Shown here: piece by piece, positions 13,369-19,792 of the stretch | Layout: each line of letters starts with the position of its first letter | Numbering within the stretch: the first letter of the stretch is position 1 | Source of the DNA: a virus | Direction: 5' to 3' (one strand) | IMG/VR virus record: IMGVR_UViG_3300032087_001235 | Coordinates: 1 to 31,273 of that record | DNA length: 31,273 nucleotides | Notes under the pieces: generated by a model | Databases searched by the model: none | What the model was told of the DNA's origin: nothing | Seen by the model: the letters and a program-made list of their open reading frames with translations, nothing else | Made by a program: the position numbers and the translations under genes

Positions 13369-14262
13369 ATGCAGAAAGAAACACCACAGTATTCACTTGA
13401 GTTTGGTCGCAAGCACGTTAGCGCATCCGGCGGCACTCAGTCCACCGATGAACATATCCTCAAACTCTATCTGAGAAAGGAACACGGCGTTAACTTCCCA
13501 ATGTCATCACGCCCAAGAGCGGGACAGGCAGTGCAAGCTATCTGCGATATGCACTTTGGGCTGGACAACTACAGCCCCATCAATGGACCCAAGCAGGGCT
13601 TGCCTGTCGCCGATGCAATTCGCAAGGGCCGGATGGAGTACGCACTGTTCTCACCACTAGACTGGGACAACGGCAAGGATGCAGAGGCCAAGGAAGAGTT
13701 CATTGAACACCTTGAGCAGATGTCCCTTCACGCCATTGACGGCATTAAAGAGTATTTCGGAAACCAAGACATCGAAGGCGAGTATCAGCGGTTCTACATA
13801 GAAGAGCGCATTGATGTGCCTGTCACTATGTTTCTTGACTATGCCAGCGACACACTGGAACTGGACCTGAAATGCTCATTCCCCCTGCGTAACCCGCCCA
13901 AGAAGGACGGCACAAGGACATGGCGGGTGCCAAAACCCCGCACCGAACCAACGGAATCACAGCTTGCCCAGCAAGCCGTGTATTGGAAGGCAACTGGATT
14001 GCGTCCAGGATTGCTTTTCGTGACCTCTGACGGCTATCACCTAGCCACAGAGGATAATACCCCATCTCTCAAGCCAGAGGCCTTGGAAGAGGCTTATAAC
14101 GCGATTGTGCAGAGGTGGCTAGTGGTGCAGAACCTGATGAAAGCTGCGAATGGAAACTGGAAGACTTTGTTTTCGATGGTTGCACCTGATTTTGGCCAGA
14201 TTTCTGGGCGGCACGGCCCTGAGATTCTGAATATTGCTAAACAAATGTGGAGTGTGAAATGA
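13369..14262 (+). CDS. RecB/Cas4-like PD-(D/E)XK exonuclease
   Basis: 297 residues from ATG 13369. The longer open frame starting at 13243 is rejected because GGAGG lies 5 nt before 13369 and the extra part crosses the promoter. Nuclease core: EERIDVPVTMFLDYASDTLELDLKC (about 145-169), giving Asp157, Asp166 and Lys168, followed by QLAQQAVYWKATG (198-210), the QxxxY helix typical of RecB-like and Cas4-like nucleases. Probably a 5'-3' DNA exonuclease that makes single strands for the annealing protein encoded downstream, as in lambda Exo/Beta type pairs. Confidence 0.82.
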   Translation: MQKETPQYSLEFGRKHVSASGGTQSTDEHILKLYLRKEHGVNFPMSSRPRAGQAVQAICDMHFGLDNYSPINGPKQGLPVADAIRKGRMEYALFSPLDWDNGKDAEAKEEFIEHLEQMSLHAIDGIKEYFGNQDIEGEYQRFYIEERIDVPVTMFLDYASDTLELDLKCSFPLRNPPKKDGTRTWRVPKPRTEPTESQLAQQAVYWKATGLRPGLLFVTSDGYHLATEDNTPSLKPEALEEAYNAIVQRWLVVQNLMKAANGNWKTLFSMVAPDFGQISGRHGPEILNIAKQMWSVK

Positions 14263-14492
14263 ATTTACAAATTGAAAAGAATGTCCCTATCCCGCCGGAG
14301 AGCAAAGGTCGTCCGGCACGGCTCAACTATGATGAGATTGACATCGGTGACAGCGTTAAAGTCAGCACCGTTACAGACCTCAACACAATCGTTCAGTGTA
14401 TGCGCCGCCGTGGCATGAAAGCCACTCAACGCAAAATCAAGGACGGCAGAACCAGTGATGGATTTTACTGGCGCATCTGGCGGGTAAAGTAG
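14259..14492 (+). CDS. Small conserved phage protein (DUF7303-like)
   Basis: 77 residues from ATG 14259, overlapping the nuclease stop (ATGA). The layout NVPIPPESKGRPARLNYDEIDIGDSVKV (about 7-34), followed by RRRGMKATQRKIKDGRTSDGFYWRIWRVK, matches a short phage family often found near replication genes: a PIPP start, a central GDS strand and a basic DNA-binding-like end. Function is not known; the closing W-R-x-W-R pattern suggests a small beta domain that could bind nucleic acid. Confidence 0.78.
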   Translation: MNLQIEKNVPIPPESKGRPARLNYDEIDIGDSVKVSTVTDLNTIVQCMRRRGMKATQRKIKDGRTSDGFYWRIWRVK

Positions 14493-14501
14493 GGGGGAAC
14501 C

Positions 14502-14675
14502 ATGACAGATAAACTTTCACCAGAAGAGCAACAGGCTGTCTACTTTGGAAGGTCGCTTGAAGAAATGTTCAAGGTTCCTGAAATAAAGCCATCGAAGACA
14601 CAGGCCAATCGTTCATACCGCAACTCAAAGCGCGGAGACTTTTTCGGAAAGGATAAAGACAATGACGGAAGTTGA
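14502..14675 (+). CDS. Small hypothetical protein
   Basis: 57 residues, ATG 14502 after AGGGGGGAAC. LSPEEQQAVYFGRSLEEMF forms a likely helix; the second half (KPSKTQANRSYRNSKRGDFFGKDKD) is basic and probably disordered. No family recognised. Its end overlaps the start of the next gene by 14 nt, so it belongs to the same operon. Confidence 0.65.
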   Translation: MTDKLSPEEQQAVYFGRSLEEMFKVPEIKPSKTQANRSYRNSKRGDFFGKDKDNDGS

Positions 14676-14823
14676 GCAGCAACACGCACAGGCCATTGAC
14701 CTGACGTTGGAGCGTATCAATCGCCTTGAAAAAGAAGTGCAGGAAATGAAGGAAATGATTTTCTTTGTTATGCGCAATGTAAACCAAATGGCTGGAGAAG
14801 AGGAAACTCAAAATGAGCAGTAA
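14662..14823 (+). CDS. Small coiled-coil protein
   Basis: 53 residues from ATG 14662. Heptad-like pattern through residues 5-45 (IDLTLERINRLEKEVQEMKEM), then a Met/Phe-rich stretch (IFFVMRNVNQMAG) and a Glu/Gln tail. It is probably a dimerising coiled coil, possibly an accessory subunit of the replication/recombination set. It overlaps the annealing-protein start by 11 nt. Confidence 0.68.
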   Translation: MTEVEQQHAQAIDLTLERINRLEKEVQEMKEMIFFVMRNVNQMAGEEETQNEQ

Positions 14824-15481
14824 AATCTTTGATGCCATGGGCCTAGTGCAGGAATACAACAAAAAGCACGGTGTGGCTCAGAGGGGTGGCAAGACCTACA
14901 CACAGGTTGTGCATCGGATGGAAGCGTTCCGGCAAGTGTTCGGGATGGAGTTCGGTGTTGATACCACCATTGTTGTTGACGATGGACAAAGGGTCGTGAT
15001 ACGAGCTATCATTACGAATGGCGAAGGGCTTACCATCGGCTCTGGCCACGCAGAAGAAATCAGAGGAGATGGCCACGTTAATAAAACATCGGCCATTGAG
15101 AACTGTGAAACTTCCGCTATAGGTCGTGCTTTAAGTAGCATTGGCCTCAGTGGCGGCGAGTACGCTTCTGCAAACGAGATGGACGCTGTTGGACGCAAGC
15201 AACAGAACCTATCGAATCAGGTTGGCGGCGGCAGAGCAGACCCCTCCGCTGCGGATGCGCCGCCACCTGACCCATCCCCCGAAGACAAACAAAAACGGAA
15301 GGACAAACTTCTGTATCTGGACATTGCTAACACTTTGCCCAGCAAGAAGTCGCGGCAGTCTGTTGAGCAATTCTTCCTCGACAATAAACCCGCGATTAAA
15401 GAACTGCGTGACAGGGATGCCGGTAAGGCAGACCTGATAATGAAACTTTTTGAAGACAGAATCAAAGAACTAGGAGTATAA
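14813..15481 (+). CDS. Putative single-strand annealing protein
   Basis: 222 residues. Core about 30-125: TYTQVVHRMEAFRQVFG, strands with VVIRAIIT, then KTSAIENCETSAIGRALSSIG (91-111) and EYASANEM (117-123). This TxAIENCETSAVGRAL-SIGL-x-ASANE pattern marks a large phage group related to Rad52/ERF-like annealing proteins. The C-terminal third has a Pro/Asp-rich linker (about 140-160) and a charged helical end. It would anneal single strands made by the upstream nuclease, with the SSB gene right behind. The exact SSAP family is not settled by eye. Confidence 0.72.
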   Translation: MSSKIFDAMGLVQEYNKKHGVAQRGGKTYTQVVHRMEAFRQVFGMEFGVDTTIVVDDGQRVVIRAIITNGEGLTIGSGHAEEIRGDGHVNKTSAIENCETSAIGRALSSIGLSGGEYASANEMDAVGRKQQNLSNQVGGGRADPSAADAPPPDPSPEDKQKRKDKLLYLDIANTLPSKKSRQSVEQFFLDNKPAIKELRDRDAGKADLIMKLFEDRIKELGV

Positions 15482-15482
15482 A

Positions 15483-15794
15483 ATGGCCTATCAAAAGGTA
15501 ATGAATATCAAAGTATTTCCAAACGACAAGGGGGCTGCAAAGTGGGGCAACTCAAAGTTCACCCCATACAAGGACGGCTCACCCGCCGACATTCACCTCA
15601 GAAGCGATGTGAAATACAGGGTCAGCGTCTTTGAAGAGAATGATGGTAGCCTTGGCATCAGCATCACAATCCCCGATGAAGCAAGGGGCGGCACCGACAG
15701 GGTGGCTGATGATGTGAAGCAGGGTGGCTTGAAAAAGCTGGCTGACAGCGTTTCAGGCCGTGGCATGAACCTTGATGATGATATTCCGTTCTAA
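15483..15794 (+). CDS. ssb: Single-stranded DNA-binding protein
   Basis: 103 residues. The C-terminus ends MNLDDDIPF, the acidic tip of bacterial and phage SSB proteins that recruits partner proteins. The body has strands fitting a short OB fold (MNIKVFPNDKGAAKWGNSKF, IHLRSDVKYRVSVFEENDG, LGISITIPDE). It starts 1 nt after the annealing-protein stop and overlaps the next gene. The two genes together form a recombination pair; the acidic tip may also draw in host factors. Confidence 0.82.
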   Translation: MAYQKVMNIKVFPNDKGAAKWGNSKFTPYKDGSPADIHLRSDVKYRVSVFEENDGSLGISITIPDEARGGTDRVADDVKQGGLKKLADSVSGRGMNLDDDIPF

Positions 15795-15967
15795 TGGAAC
15801 CGTGGCATCAAATACTTGTCGCGCCTTACGATGATGGTCTTCTGATTACCATTGATGGCAAGACTTATTTCTACAACCAGACTGTAGAGATGCAACTCGA
15901 TTTGGCCAAGGAACTCATTACTAGAAGTCGCAACAACAAAAAGAAAGGTCTTTACAGGGCTGAGTAA
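15794..15967 (+). CDS. Small hypothetical protein after SSB
   Basis: 57 residues, ATG 15794 sharing its first base with the SSB stop. Strand-rich N-half (HQILVAPYDDGLLITIDGKTYFYNQ), then an amphipathic helix and a very basic end (TRSRNNKKKGLYRAE). Not recognised. Its stop overlaps the start of the next gene (TAATG). Confidence 0.66.
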   Translation: MEPWHQILVAPYDDGLLITIDGKTYFYNQTVEMQLDLAKELITRSRNNKKKGLYRAE

Positions 15968-16209
15968 TGAGCAACCCTTGGGATAAAAAGAGGGGCAAGA
16001 AAAAGAAGAAGGCAGCCCTGCAAGTGGATGAACGCACTATCCAGTGTGACCACTGCGGGGCTACCCATCGCGCCCTTGATGGGGGGTGGGTTGTTAACGG
16101 ATTGGGCATGAAGCTATGCCAAAACTATGAGAGGGATTGTTTTGATGAAGTGCGAAAACTGCGGGCATCCGCTGCCAGAGAACCACTTAGGCTCTCACTT
16201 GACGATTAG
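15967..16209 (+). CDS. Lys-rich zinc-ribbon-like protein
   Basis: 80 residues. A basic N-terminus (KKRGKKKKKAA) is followed by CDHCGATHRALDGGWVVNGLGMKLCQNYERDC: Cys27, Cys30, Cys51 and Cys58, a likely four-Cys zinc site. The short inter-strand segment WVVNGLGMKLC resembles treble-clef or ribbon proteins of phages. Probably nucleic-acid binding. The next gene begins 65 nt before its end. Confidence 0.72.
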   Translation: MSNPWDKKRGKKKKKAALQVDERTIQCDHCGATHRALDGGWVVNGLGMKLCQNYERDCFDEVRKLRASAAREPLRLSLDD

Positions 16210-16525
16210 CGGGGAAATATCCTTGAGTAGGCTCATGGATATTTTCTACAATGAAACTGGAGTTACCAGACGAGAACTCAGAAAGAAAAGTCGGGCAAGG
16301 CCATTCATACAGGCTAGAACTGTATTCGTAAAACTTGCTAGGGACCACACAAACAAAAGCTACACCACGCTGGCCCGATACCTTGACCAAGACCGTACAA
16401 CGGTTGTGCATACACACACCAACCGCAAACTGGACGAGGATTACTTTGAGGTTTACTTGCGTATCAAGAAAAAACTTGAAGAGACTACATCTTCTTCTTG
16501 GGTTTCTTCCCAGCTTTTTTCATAG
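16145..16525 (+). CDS. DnaA domain IV-like DNA-binding protein with Cys motif
   Basis: 126 residues from ATG 16145 (AGAGGG 9 nt upstream; an upstream in-frame start at 16127 is less likely). CENCG at 3-7 is half of a zinc motif. Residues about 26-95 match DnaA domain IV: LSRLMDIFYNETGVTRRELRKKSR, then ARTVFVKLARDHTNKSYTTLARYL, then DQDRTTVVHTHTN, equivalent to the DnaA signature around DHTTVLHA that reads the DnaA box. No AAA+ or domain I part, so it could bind DnaA boxes without unwinding. It may act in phage replication initiation or block host initiation. Its last 41 nt overlap a convergent minus-strand gene. Confidence 0.8.
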   Translation: MKCENCGHPLPENHLGSHLTISGEISLSRLMDIFYNETGVTRRELRKKSRARPFIQARTVFVKLARDHTNKSYTTLARYLDQDRTTVVHTHTNRKLDEDYFEVYLRIKKKLEETTSSSWVSSQLFS

Positions 16526-16604
16526 CCATGGCAGTCGCCGCTTGCTTCTTTGCTTTCGGCGACTTCTTCATGCCACCCTTCATTTTTCCATAATGTCCTG
16601 GCAT
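16485..16604 (-). CDS. Tiny lysine-rich protein (MPGHYG)
   Basis: 39 residues, MPGHYGKMKGGMKKSPKAKK at the start and KKAGKKPKKKM at the end: about one third Lys and many Met and Gly. AGGAAAG precedes ATG 16604, 2 nt after the previous stop. MPG-x-YGKM-KGG leaders recur in small marine phage proteins. A nucleic-acid or membrane-binding role is inferred from charge. It ends the late block and overlaps the DnaA-like gene end on the opposite strand. Confidence 0.75.
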   Translation of the reverse strand: MPGHYGKMKGGMKKSPKAKKQAATAMAMKKAGKKPKKKM

Positions 16605-16606
16605 CT

Positions 16607-16897
16607 TCACTTTCCTTTTTTTGCCTTGTTTCGTTTTGATATAGCTGCCGCCTTCTTTCGTGCGTCAGCTTTCGAGGATGCACCCCATGCCCTGAGCGAT
16701 AGTAGCAACCGTGTCGGCTTCCCATTCTTGCGCTCTGGCCCCTTCATATTGCCCATTCGTGCTAGGAAACTTGCACGGCGTGGATTGTCCCCCGATTTTA
16801 CAGGTCGCTTGAGGTTCGCGCCAGTAGTCTTTTTGAAAAACTTTCGGCCAGCCTCGTTCAGACCACCTTTCGGATTCTGAAACCTTTTAGCTACCAT
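16607..16897 (-). CDS. Conserved basic phage protein (NPKGGLNEAGR family)
   Basis: 96 residues. FQNPKGGLNEAGRKFFKK, then GANLKRPVKSGDNPRRASFLARM, GNMKGPERKNGKPTRLLLSLRAWG and a Lys-rich end. This is a family I recognise from many marine phages, including cyanophages and T4-like phages, where it is usually called hypothetical. ATG 16897 overlaps the lysozyme stop by 11 nt. Basic throughout; DNA or RNA binding is inferred. Confidence 0.82.
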   Translation of the reverse strand: MVAKRFQNPKGGLNEAGRKFFKKTTGANLKRPVKSGDNPRRASFLARMGNMKGPERKNGKPTRLLLSLRAWGASSKADARKKAAAISKRNKAKKGK

Positions 16898-17336
16898 CTA
16901 ACGCTCTCATCCGTTTCTCTAGGCGCATAGCCCTGTTAGGCACTTGTCGATACCACTTGGAATCAATCATCTGATTTGCAGCCTCGACATAATCCCTGTC
17001 ATCAACAGCCGCTTTCATCTTAGCAAATTTAGACAATCTTGGGTAGCCGAGGTTGAACATCATGTTGGCGATGACAAGCTGGGCCTCTTCCGGCAGCTCG
17101 TCAAAGTCATCATACAGGTTGCAACAGTCCTGTAAGGTAACTGAAATGTCTCTCTCAAAGACAGCGTGAACACGTTCACTAGAGACTGGTGCGCCAACAG
17201 GTAGGCCAAACTCAGGGTCAGCCTCTTTGACTAGGTGGCCTATGCCAAACGTGGGAAGGCCAAGATGGTCAAGGTATATCTCATACTTGCAGCCCTCGTC
17301 AGCGGAGAGCTGCTCACGCAGTTTATCAATGTTCAT
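16887..17336 (-). CDS. Endolysin (T4 lysozyme-type, GH24)
   Basis: 149 residues. Catalytic triad Glu14 (ADEGCKYEIY), Asp23 and Thr29 (LDHLGLPTFGIGH), in the same 11/20/26 spacing as T4 lysozyme. A later MMFNLGYPRLSKF and a DSKWYRQVPNRAMRLEKRMRAL end are also typical. It cleaves peptidoglycan once the holin has opened the inner membrane. No signal peptide. It lies in the late lysis region but is separated from the holin by a row of tiny basic genes. Confidence 0.93.
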   Translation of the reverse strand: MNIDKLREQLSADEGCKYEIYLDHLGLPTFGIGHLVKEADPEFGLPVGAPVSSERVHAVFERDISVTLQDCCNLYDDFDELPEEAQLVIANMMFNLGYPRLSKFAKMKAAVDDRDYVEAANQMIDSKWYRQVPNRAMRLEKRMRALDGS

Positions 17337-17340
17337 GAGG

Positions 17341-17454
17341 CTACTTCTTTTTTCTTTTCTTCAACGCCTTGAGGTCAGCACCAGTAATCTTTTTCCGTGG
17401 TGGTGCAACAGCGGCCAGCTTCTTTTGTTTCGGTGAATACTTTGTACCCGGCAT
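17341..17454 (-). CDS. Tiny basic protein (MPGTKYSPKQ)
   Basis: 37 residues: MPGTKYSPKQKKLAAV, then APPRKKITGADLKALKKRKKK. ATG 17454 lies 2 nt after the stop of the preceding gene. The MPGTKYSPKQKK start is a leader I associate with short proteins of marine phages, but function is unknown. Strongly positive, so it could bind DNA or RNA. Confidence 0.72.
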   Translation of the reverse strand: MPGTKYSPKQKKLAAVAPPRKKITGADLKALKKRKKK

Positions 17455-17456
17455 GA

Positions 17457-17582
17457 CTACTTCCTCTTCTTTTTCTTGAGAACACTCGCAAGCATCTTGG
17501 CCTGACCAGCATGAGCCTTTGATGCCGCTTTCAAACCAGCCTGAACCTTCTTGACCTTTGCCCTTGTAGCTTTCTTCATCAT
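17457..17582 (-). CDS. Tiny basic helical protein
   Basis: 41 residues, start ATGATG at 17582 overlapping the DUF5824-like stop (ATGA). KKATRAKVKKVQAGLKAASK, then a short Ala/Gly stretch and KKKKRK. Amphipathic helix with one basic face. It joins the row of tiny Lys-rich genes in the lysis region. No family recognised. Confidence 0.68.
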   Translation of the reverse strand: MMKKATRAKVKKVQAGLKAASKAHAGQAKMLASVLKKKKRK

Positions 17583-17806
17583 TTGCTCTTCCTCTTTTTT
17601 AGCAAGTCAGCATCTGCCTTCCTGGCTCCACCCTTGCCCGTTGCGAAACTTCTGACCCGGCCAGCCGCCCACTGATGCGCTGAAACCTTGGGTCTGCTTC
17701 CCGATGAATAGTAAGCACCCAACCCCCTTGAGTATACCTTACTCAGAGTGGACTTGGATATGCCGCTAGACTTTGAGTATTTCTCAATAACAGCCGCCTT
17801 GCTCAT
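17579..17806 (-). CDS. DUF5824-like basic phage protein
   Basis: 75 residues. SKVYSRGLGAYYSSGSRPKVSAHQWAAGRVRSF and GKGGARKADADLLKKR are the pattern of a family (DUF5824-like) present in T4-like and marine phages. It contains conserved Arg-Gly-Leu-Gly-Ala and Ser-Gly-Ser-Arg-Pro pieces. The role is unknown. It overlaps both neighbours by a few bases. Confidence 0.8.
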   Translation of the reverse strand: MSKAAVIEKYSKSSGISKSTLSKVYSRGLGAYYSSGSRPKVSAHQWAAGRVRSFATGKGGARKADADLLKKRKSK

Positions 17807-17982
17807 GCCTTGCTCCTTATCTTGCTTATCCTGTCCATCATTGCCTTGGTCAGCTTGCCCTCTTTATAGAGGCGGCGGGTTCTTTTAATCTCTGCTTCTC
17901 TGGACGTAGGATTCTTCGCGCCCCTTACATACTTCTTGGGAACGCCACCTTTTGTTTTTGGAACTTTCTTGAACTTCCTCAT
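17803..17982 (-). CDS. Tiny basic phage protein (KVPKTKGGVPKKY)
   Basis: 59 residues: MRKFKKVPKTKGGVPKKY, GAKNPTSREAEIKRT, then YKEGKLTKAMMDRIS. This KTKGGVPKKYLxGAKNPxxREAEI pattern recurs in cyanophages and other marine phages as an unnamed protein. Start and stop overlap the neighbouring genes (ATGA on both sides), so the whole row is translationally coupled. Confidence 0.78.
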   Translation of the reverse strand: MRKFKKVPKTKGGVPKKYVRGAKNPTSREAEIKRTRRLYKEGKLTKAMMDRISKIRSKA

Positions 17983-18683
17983 TGCATTGCGTCCTTGATG
18001 GCATCCAGGGTTTCTTCGATTGTAGGTGGCTTGGTGTCATTAGGCAAATACTTGCACTGAATCGTGCGCTGGATGTTCTCGCCGCGCTCATATACGGCGA
18101 TATCCTGCGTGTTGTTGGCACCAGTGTAAAGGCACAGATAGTCCCCCTGATGCTTCTGGCAGTCAACGAGCCGACAAACCGTGTACTCAGGGTGAAGTGT
18201 TGATGCCCTTGCAGGGTTAATCGACAACAAAAACAGAATGAATCCACCTATCAGAACGCAGCCAAACACAGCAAAAACAATCCAGAACACAATCTCAGAA
18301 AACTTACGCCGCTTCTCACGCTGGGCATACAGAGTGTCCTGTCTCTGCTTCCGTATCTTGGCTTCCGTTTTTACCAGGTCATCCCAGGCAGATGGCCCAA
18401 GAACCGCAGATATCCACTGGCGCAGCTCGTCACGCTGGGCTTGAGCCTTCCTCTTGGCGGCAAAGACTTCCATCGCCTCCTGTTCAATGCTTTTCCCAGC
18501 AAACATCTTTTTGAATATGGGAGGGTTCTTGGCCTCTTTCTCAGCTTGGTCAAGGTCAGACAACGCCCCCATCCAGCGGGAAAGGTCGCCAGCCATAGAT
18601 TCGATATCCTTACCGAACTGAAACCCCTTCTTGATAGCCGTAAAGGCCGCAGAGGCTGTTGCTATGGCTGACAGCGGTTCCAT
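17979..18683 (-). CDS. Membrane protein next to holin
   Basis: 234 residues. The N-terminal 120 are helical and charged (MEPLSAIATASAAFTAIKKG, SMAGDLSRWMGALSDLDQAEKEAKNPPIFKK). One strong membrane span at about 131-155 (IVFWIVFAVFGCVLIGGFILF) separates this from a C-terminal 80 residues with four Cys, probably periplasmic. A single-span protein between holin and endolysin could be a spanin-like or holin-partner component, but it is larger than usual. The N-terminal pattern (MEPLSAIATASAAF) recurs in marine phages. Confidence 0.78.
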   Translation of the reverse strand: MEPLSAIATASAAFTAIKKGFQFGKDIESMAGDLSRWMGALSDLDQAEKEAKNPPIFKKMFAGKSIEQEAMEVFAAKRKAQAQRDELRQWISAVLGPSAWDDLVKTEAKIRKQRQDTLYAQREKRRKFSEIVFWIVFAVFGCVLIGGFILFLLSINPARASTLHPEYTVCRLVDCQKHQGDYLCLYTGANNTQDIAVYERGENIQRTIQCKYLPNDTKPPTIEETLDAIKDAMQ

Positions 18684-19084
18684 TACTTTGCGGTGCCTTT
18701 CATCTTCTCAAACGTGCGGAGGCCACCAAGACCCAGCATACCAGTCAGCACAGTCATCAAAGCACCCATATCAAACGATGGCAGTTCAAGAGATACTCCA
18801 TACGCTGCAAGTGCAAAGACGAATATTGGTTGAAGCACAAAGTGGTAGGCAAACGCCGCGCCACATACCCATCCAATAAAGGGCCGCCAACCAGCAACAA
18901 AAACATTGCGATGTGCAGCTTCCGTTTTGTTGACCTCGATTTGTGCTTTAGCGATATCATTGATGTTGTTGACTAGCTCTGACTGGATTTCCCTTTTCGC
19001 CTTGGCTGCCGCCTCTTGGTCTGGAACAACCCGGTCAATAACCTTGCCAACAATCGGTGATAGTGCTGTGATTAACTGTATCAT
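18683..19084 (-). CDS. Holin, GTA three-TM type
   Basis: 133 residues. Amphipathic charged N-terminal helix, then AGWRPFIGWVCGAAFAYHF (65-83), the hallmark of GTA_holin_3TM, a further span PIFVFALAAYGV, and the C-terminal span LMTVLTGMLGLGGLRTFEKM. It would form the inner-membrane lesion for endolysin escape. Its stop overlaps the start of the membrane protein gene. Confidence 0.88.
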   Translation of the reverse strand: MIQLITALSPIVGKVIDRVVPDQEAAAKAKREIQSELVNNINDIAKAQIEVNKTEAAHRNVFVAGWRPFIGWVCGAAFAYHFVLQPIFVFALAAYGVSLELPSFDMGALMTVLTGMLGLGGLRTFEKMKGTAK

Positions 19085-19093
19085 GTGTTTTTC

Positions 19094-19285
19094 CTATAGC
19101 CGTTGGCCTCGTTCTTGGAACTGAAAGCACGTTGCACCCCAACGCAGGATTTTCCCTTCTTCATACATGCGCTGAAAATGATTGTCGGTGGCTGTCACAT
19201 CAGGACACTCTCGAACCAGTCTGCTTTCAAGGACAGGCTCTCCGTTAGGCATTACCAGAACCAGTATGAAGATAAAGAACTTCAT
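19094..19285 (-). CDS. Small exported protein near lysis genes
   Basis: 63 residues. Hydrophobic start KFFIFILVLVMPNGEPV resembles a signal or anchor; the rest has two Cys (residues 28 and 53) and polar sequence. Small Cys-containing exported proteins next to holins can be o-spanin or antiholin parts; I see no lipobox, so this is only a possibility. Overlaps the upstream gene by 4 nt. Confidence 0.68.
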   Translation of the reverse strand: MKFFIFILVLVMPNGEPVLESRLVRECPDVTATDNHFQRMYEEGKILRWGATCFQFQERGQRL

Positions 19286-19434
19286 TTTCCCTGCCTTATG
19301 TATGTCACTATTCTAATACCTATTAGAACAATGGACCCAATAGCTACAACGAGAGCCAACCATTCGTTCAGTGGTTGCAACCACCAAGGGGCTGAGATAC
19401 CAGCCGTTGCAATCGGTATATCAGCCTGTCTCAT
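19282..19434 (-). CDS. Tiny membrane protein
   Basis: 50 residues: polar MRQADIPIATAGISAPWWLQ, then one membrane span about 25-44 (EWLALVVAIGSIVLIGIRIV) and a basic end. Its start lies 2 nt after the stop upstream, and its stop overlaps the next start. Holin-like or antiholin role possible from size, topology and position. Confidence 0.74.
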   Translation of the reverse strand: MRQADIPIATAGISAPWWLQPLNEWLALVVAIGSIVLIGIRIVTYIRQGK

Positions 19435-19435
19435 G

Positions 19436-19789
19436 CTACCAGCCCGATGGCGTGGCGTTACGAACTGCCGGGGAAATCAGTGCATCCATCTGAGCATCAA
19501 GCATTGCTTCCATCTCAGCTTCTGTTTTGCCGATGTTATCCAGCACCCACGCCTTCACATTGTCCTGTGTCACGCTGTCGAAAGCGATGAAACCGTCATG
19601 CCCTTCCGGCGGCAGGGTCAAACCAGCAGAGCCGTATGCGCTGACGCTGAGTGGCTGGCCATCAGCATTTGTGGCAGTATCGTGAACCGCAGTAAAACGC
19701 CAGTGAACCTGACTGATTACGTCAGCAAAGCCGTTCTGTTCGTTGTTATTCACTTCTAAGTTTGGAAAAGTCCAAGTGTATGTAGCCAT
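19436..19789 (-). CDS. Small protein downstream of tail fibre (DUF7936-like)
   Basis: 117 residues. ATYTWTFPNLEVNNNEQNGF, DVISQVHWRFTAVHDTATNADGQPLSVSAYG, and DSVTQDNVKAWVLDNIG match a short conserved family seen after tail-fibre genes in many marine podo- and myoviruses. The role is unknown; a tail-fibre assembly or receptor role is suggested by position only. The last residues are Ala/Pro-rich. Confidence 0.78.
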   Translation of the reverse strand: MATYTWTFPNLEVNNNEQNGFADVISQVHWRFTAVHDTATNADGQPLSVSAYGSAGLTLPPEGHDGFIAFDSVTQDNVKAWVLDNIGKTEAEMEAMLDAQMDALISPAVRNATPSGW

Positions 19790-19792
19790 TGT

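Noticed and set aside
16335-16880. 181-residue plus-strand open frame over the lysis-end genes
   Set aside because: No ribosome site, unlikely composition, and it opposes two compact minus-strand genes with good starts.
19103-19759. 218-residue plus-strand open frame
   Set aside because: Antisense to three small coupled minus-strand genes with good topology and starts; no ribosome site.
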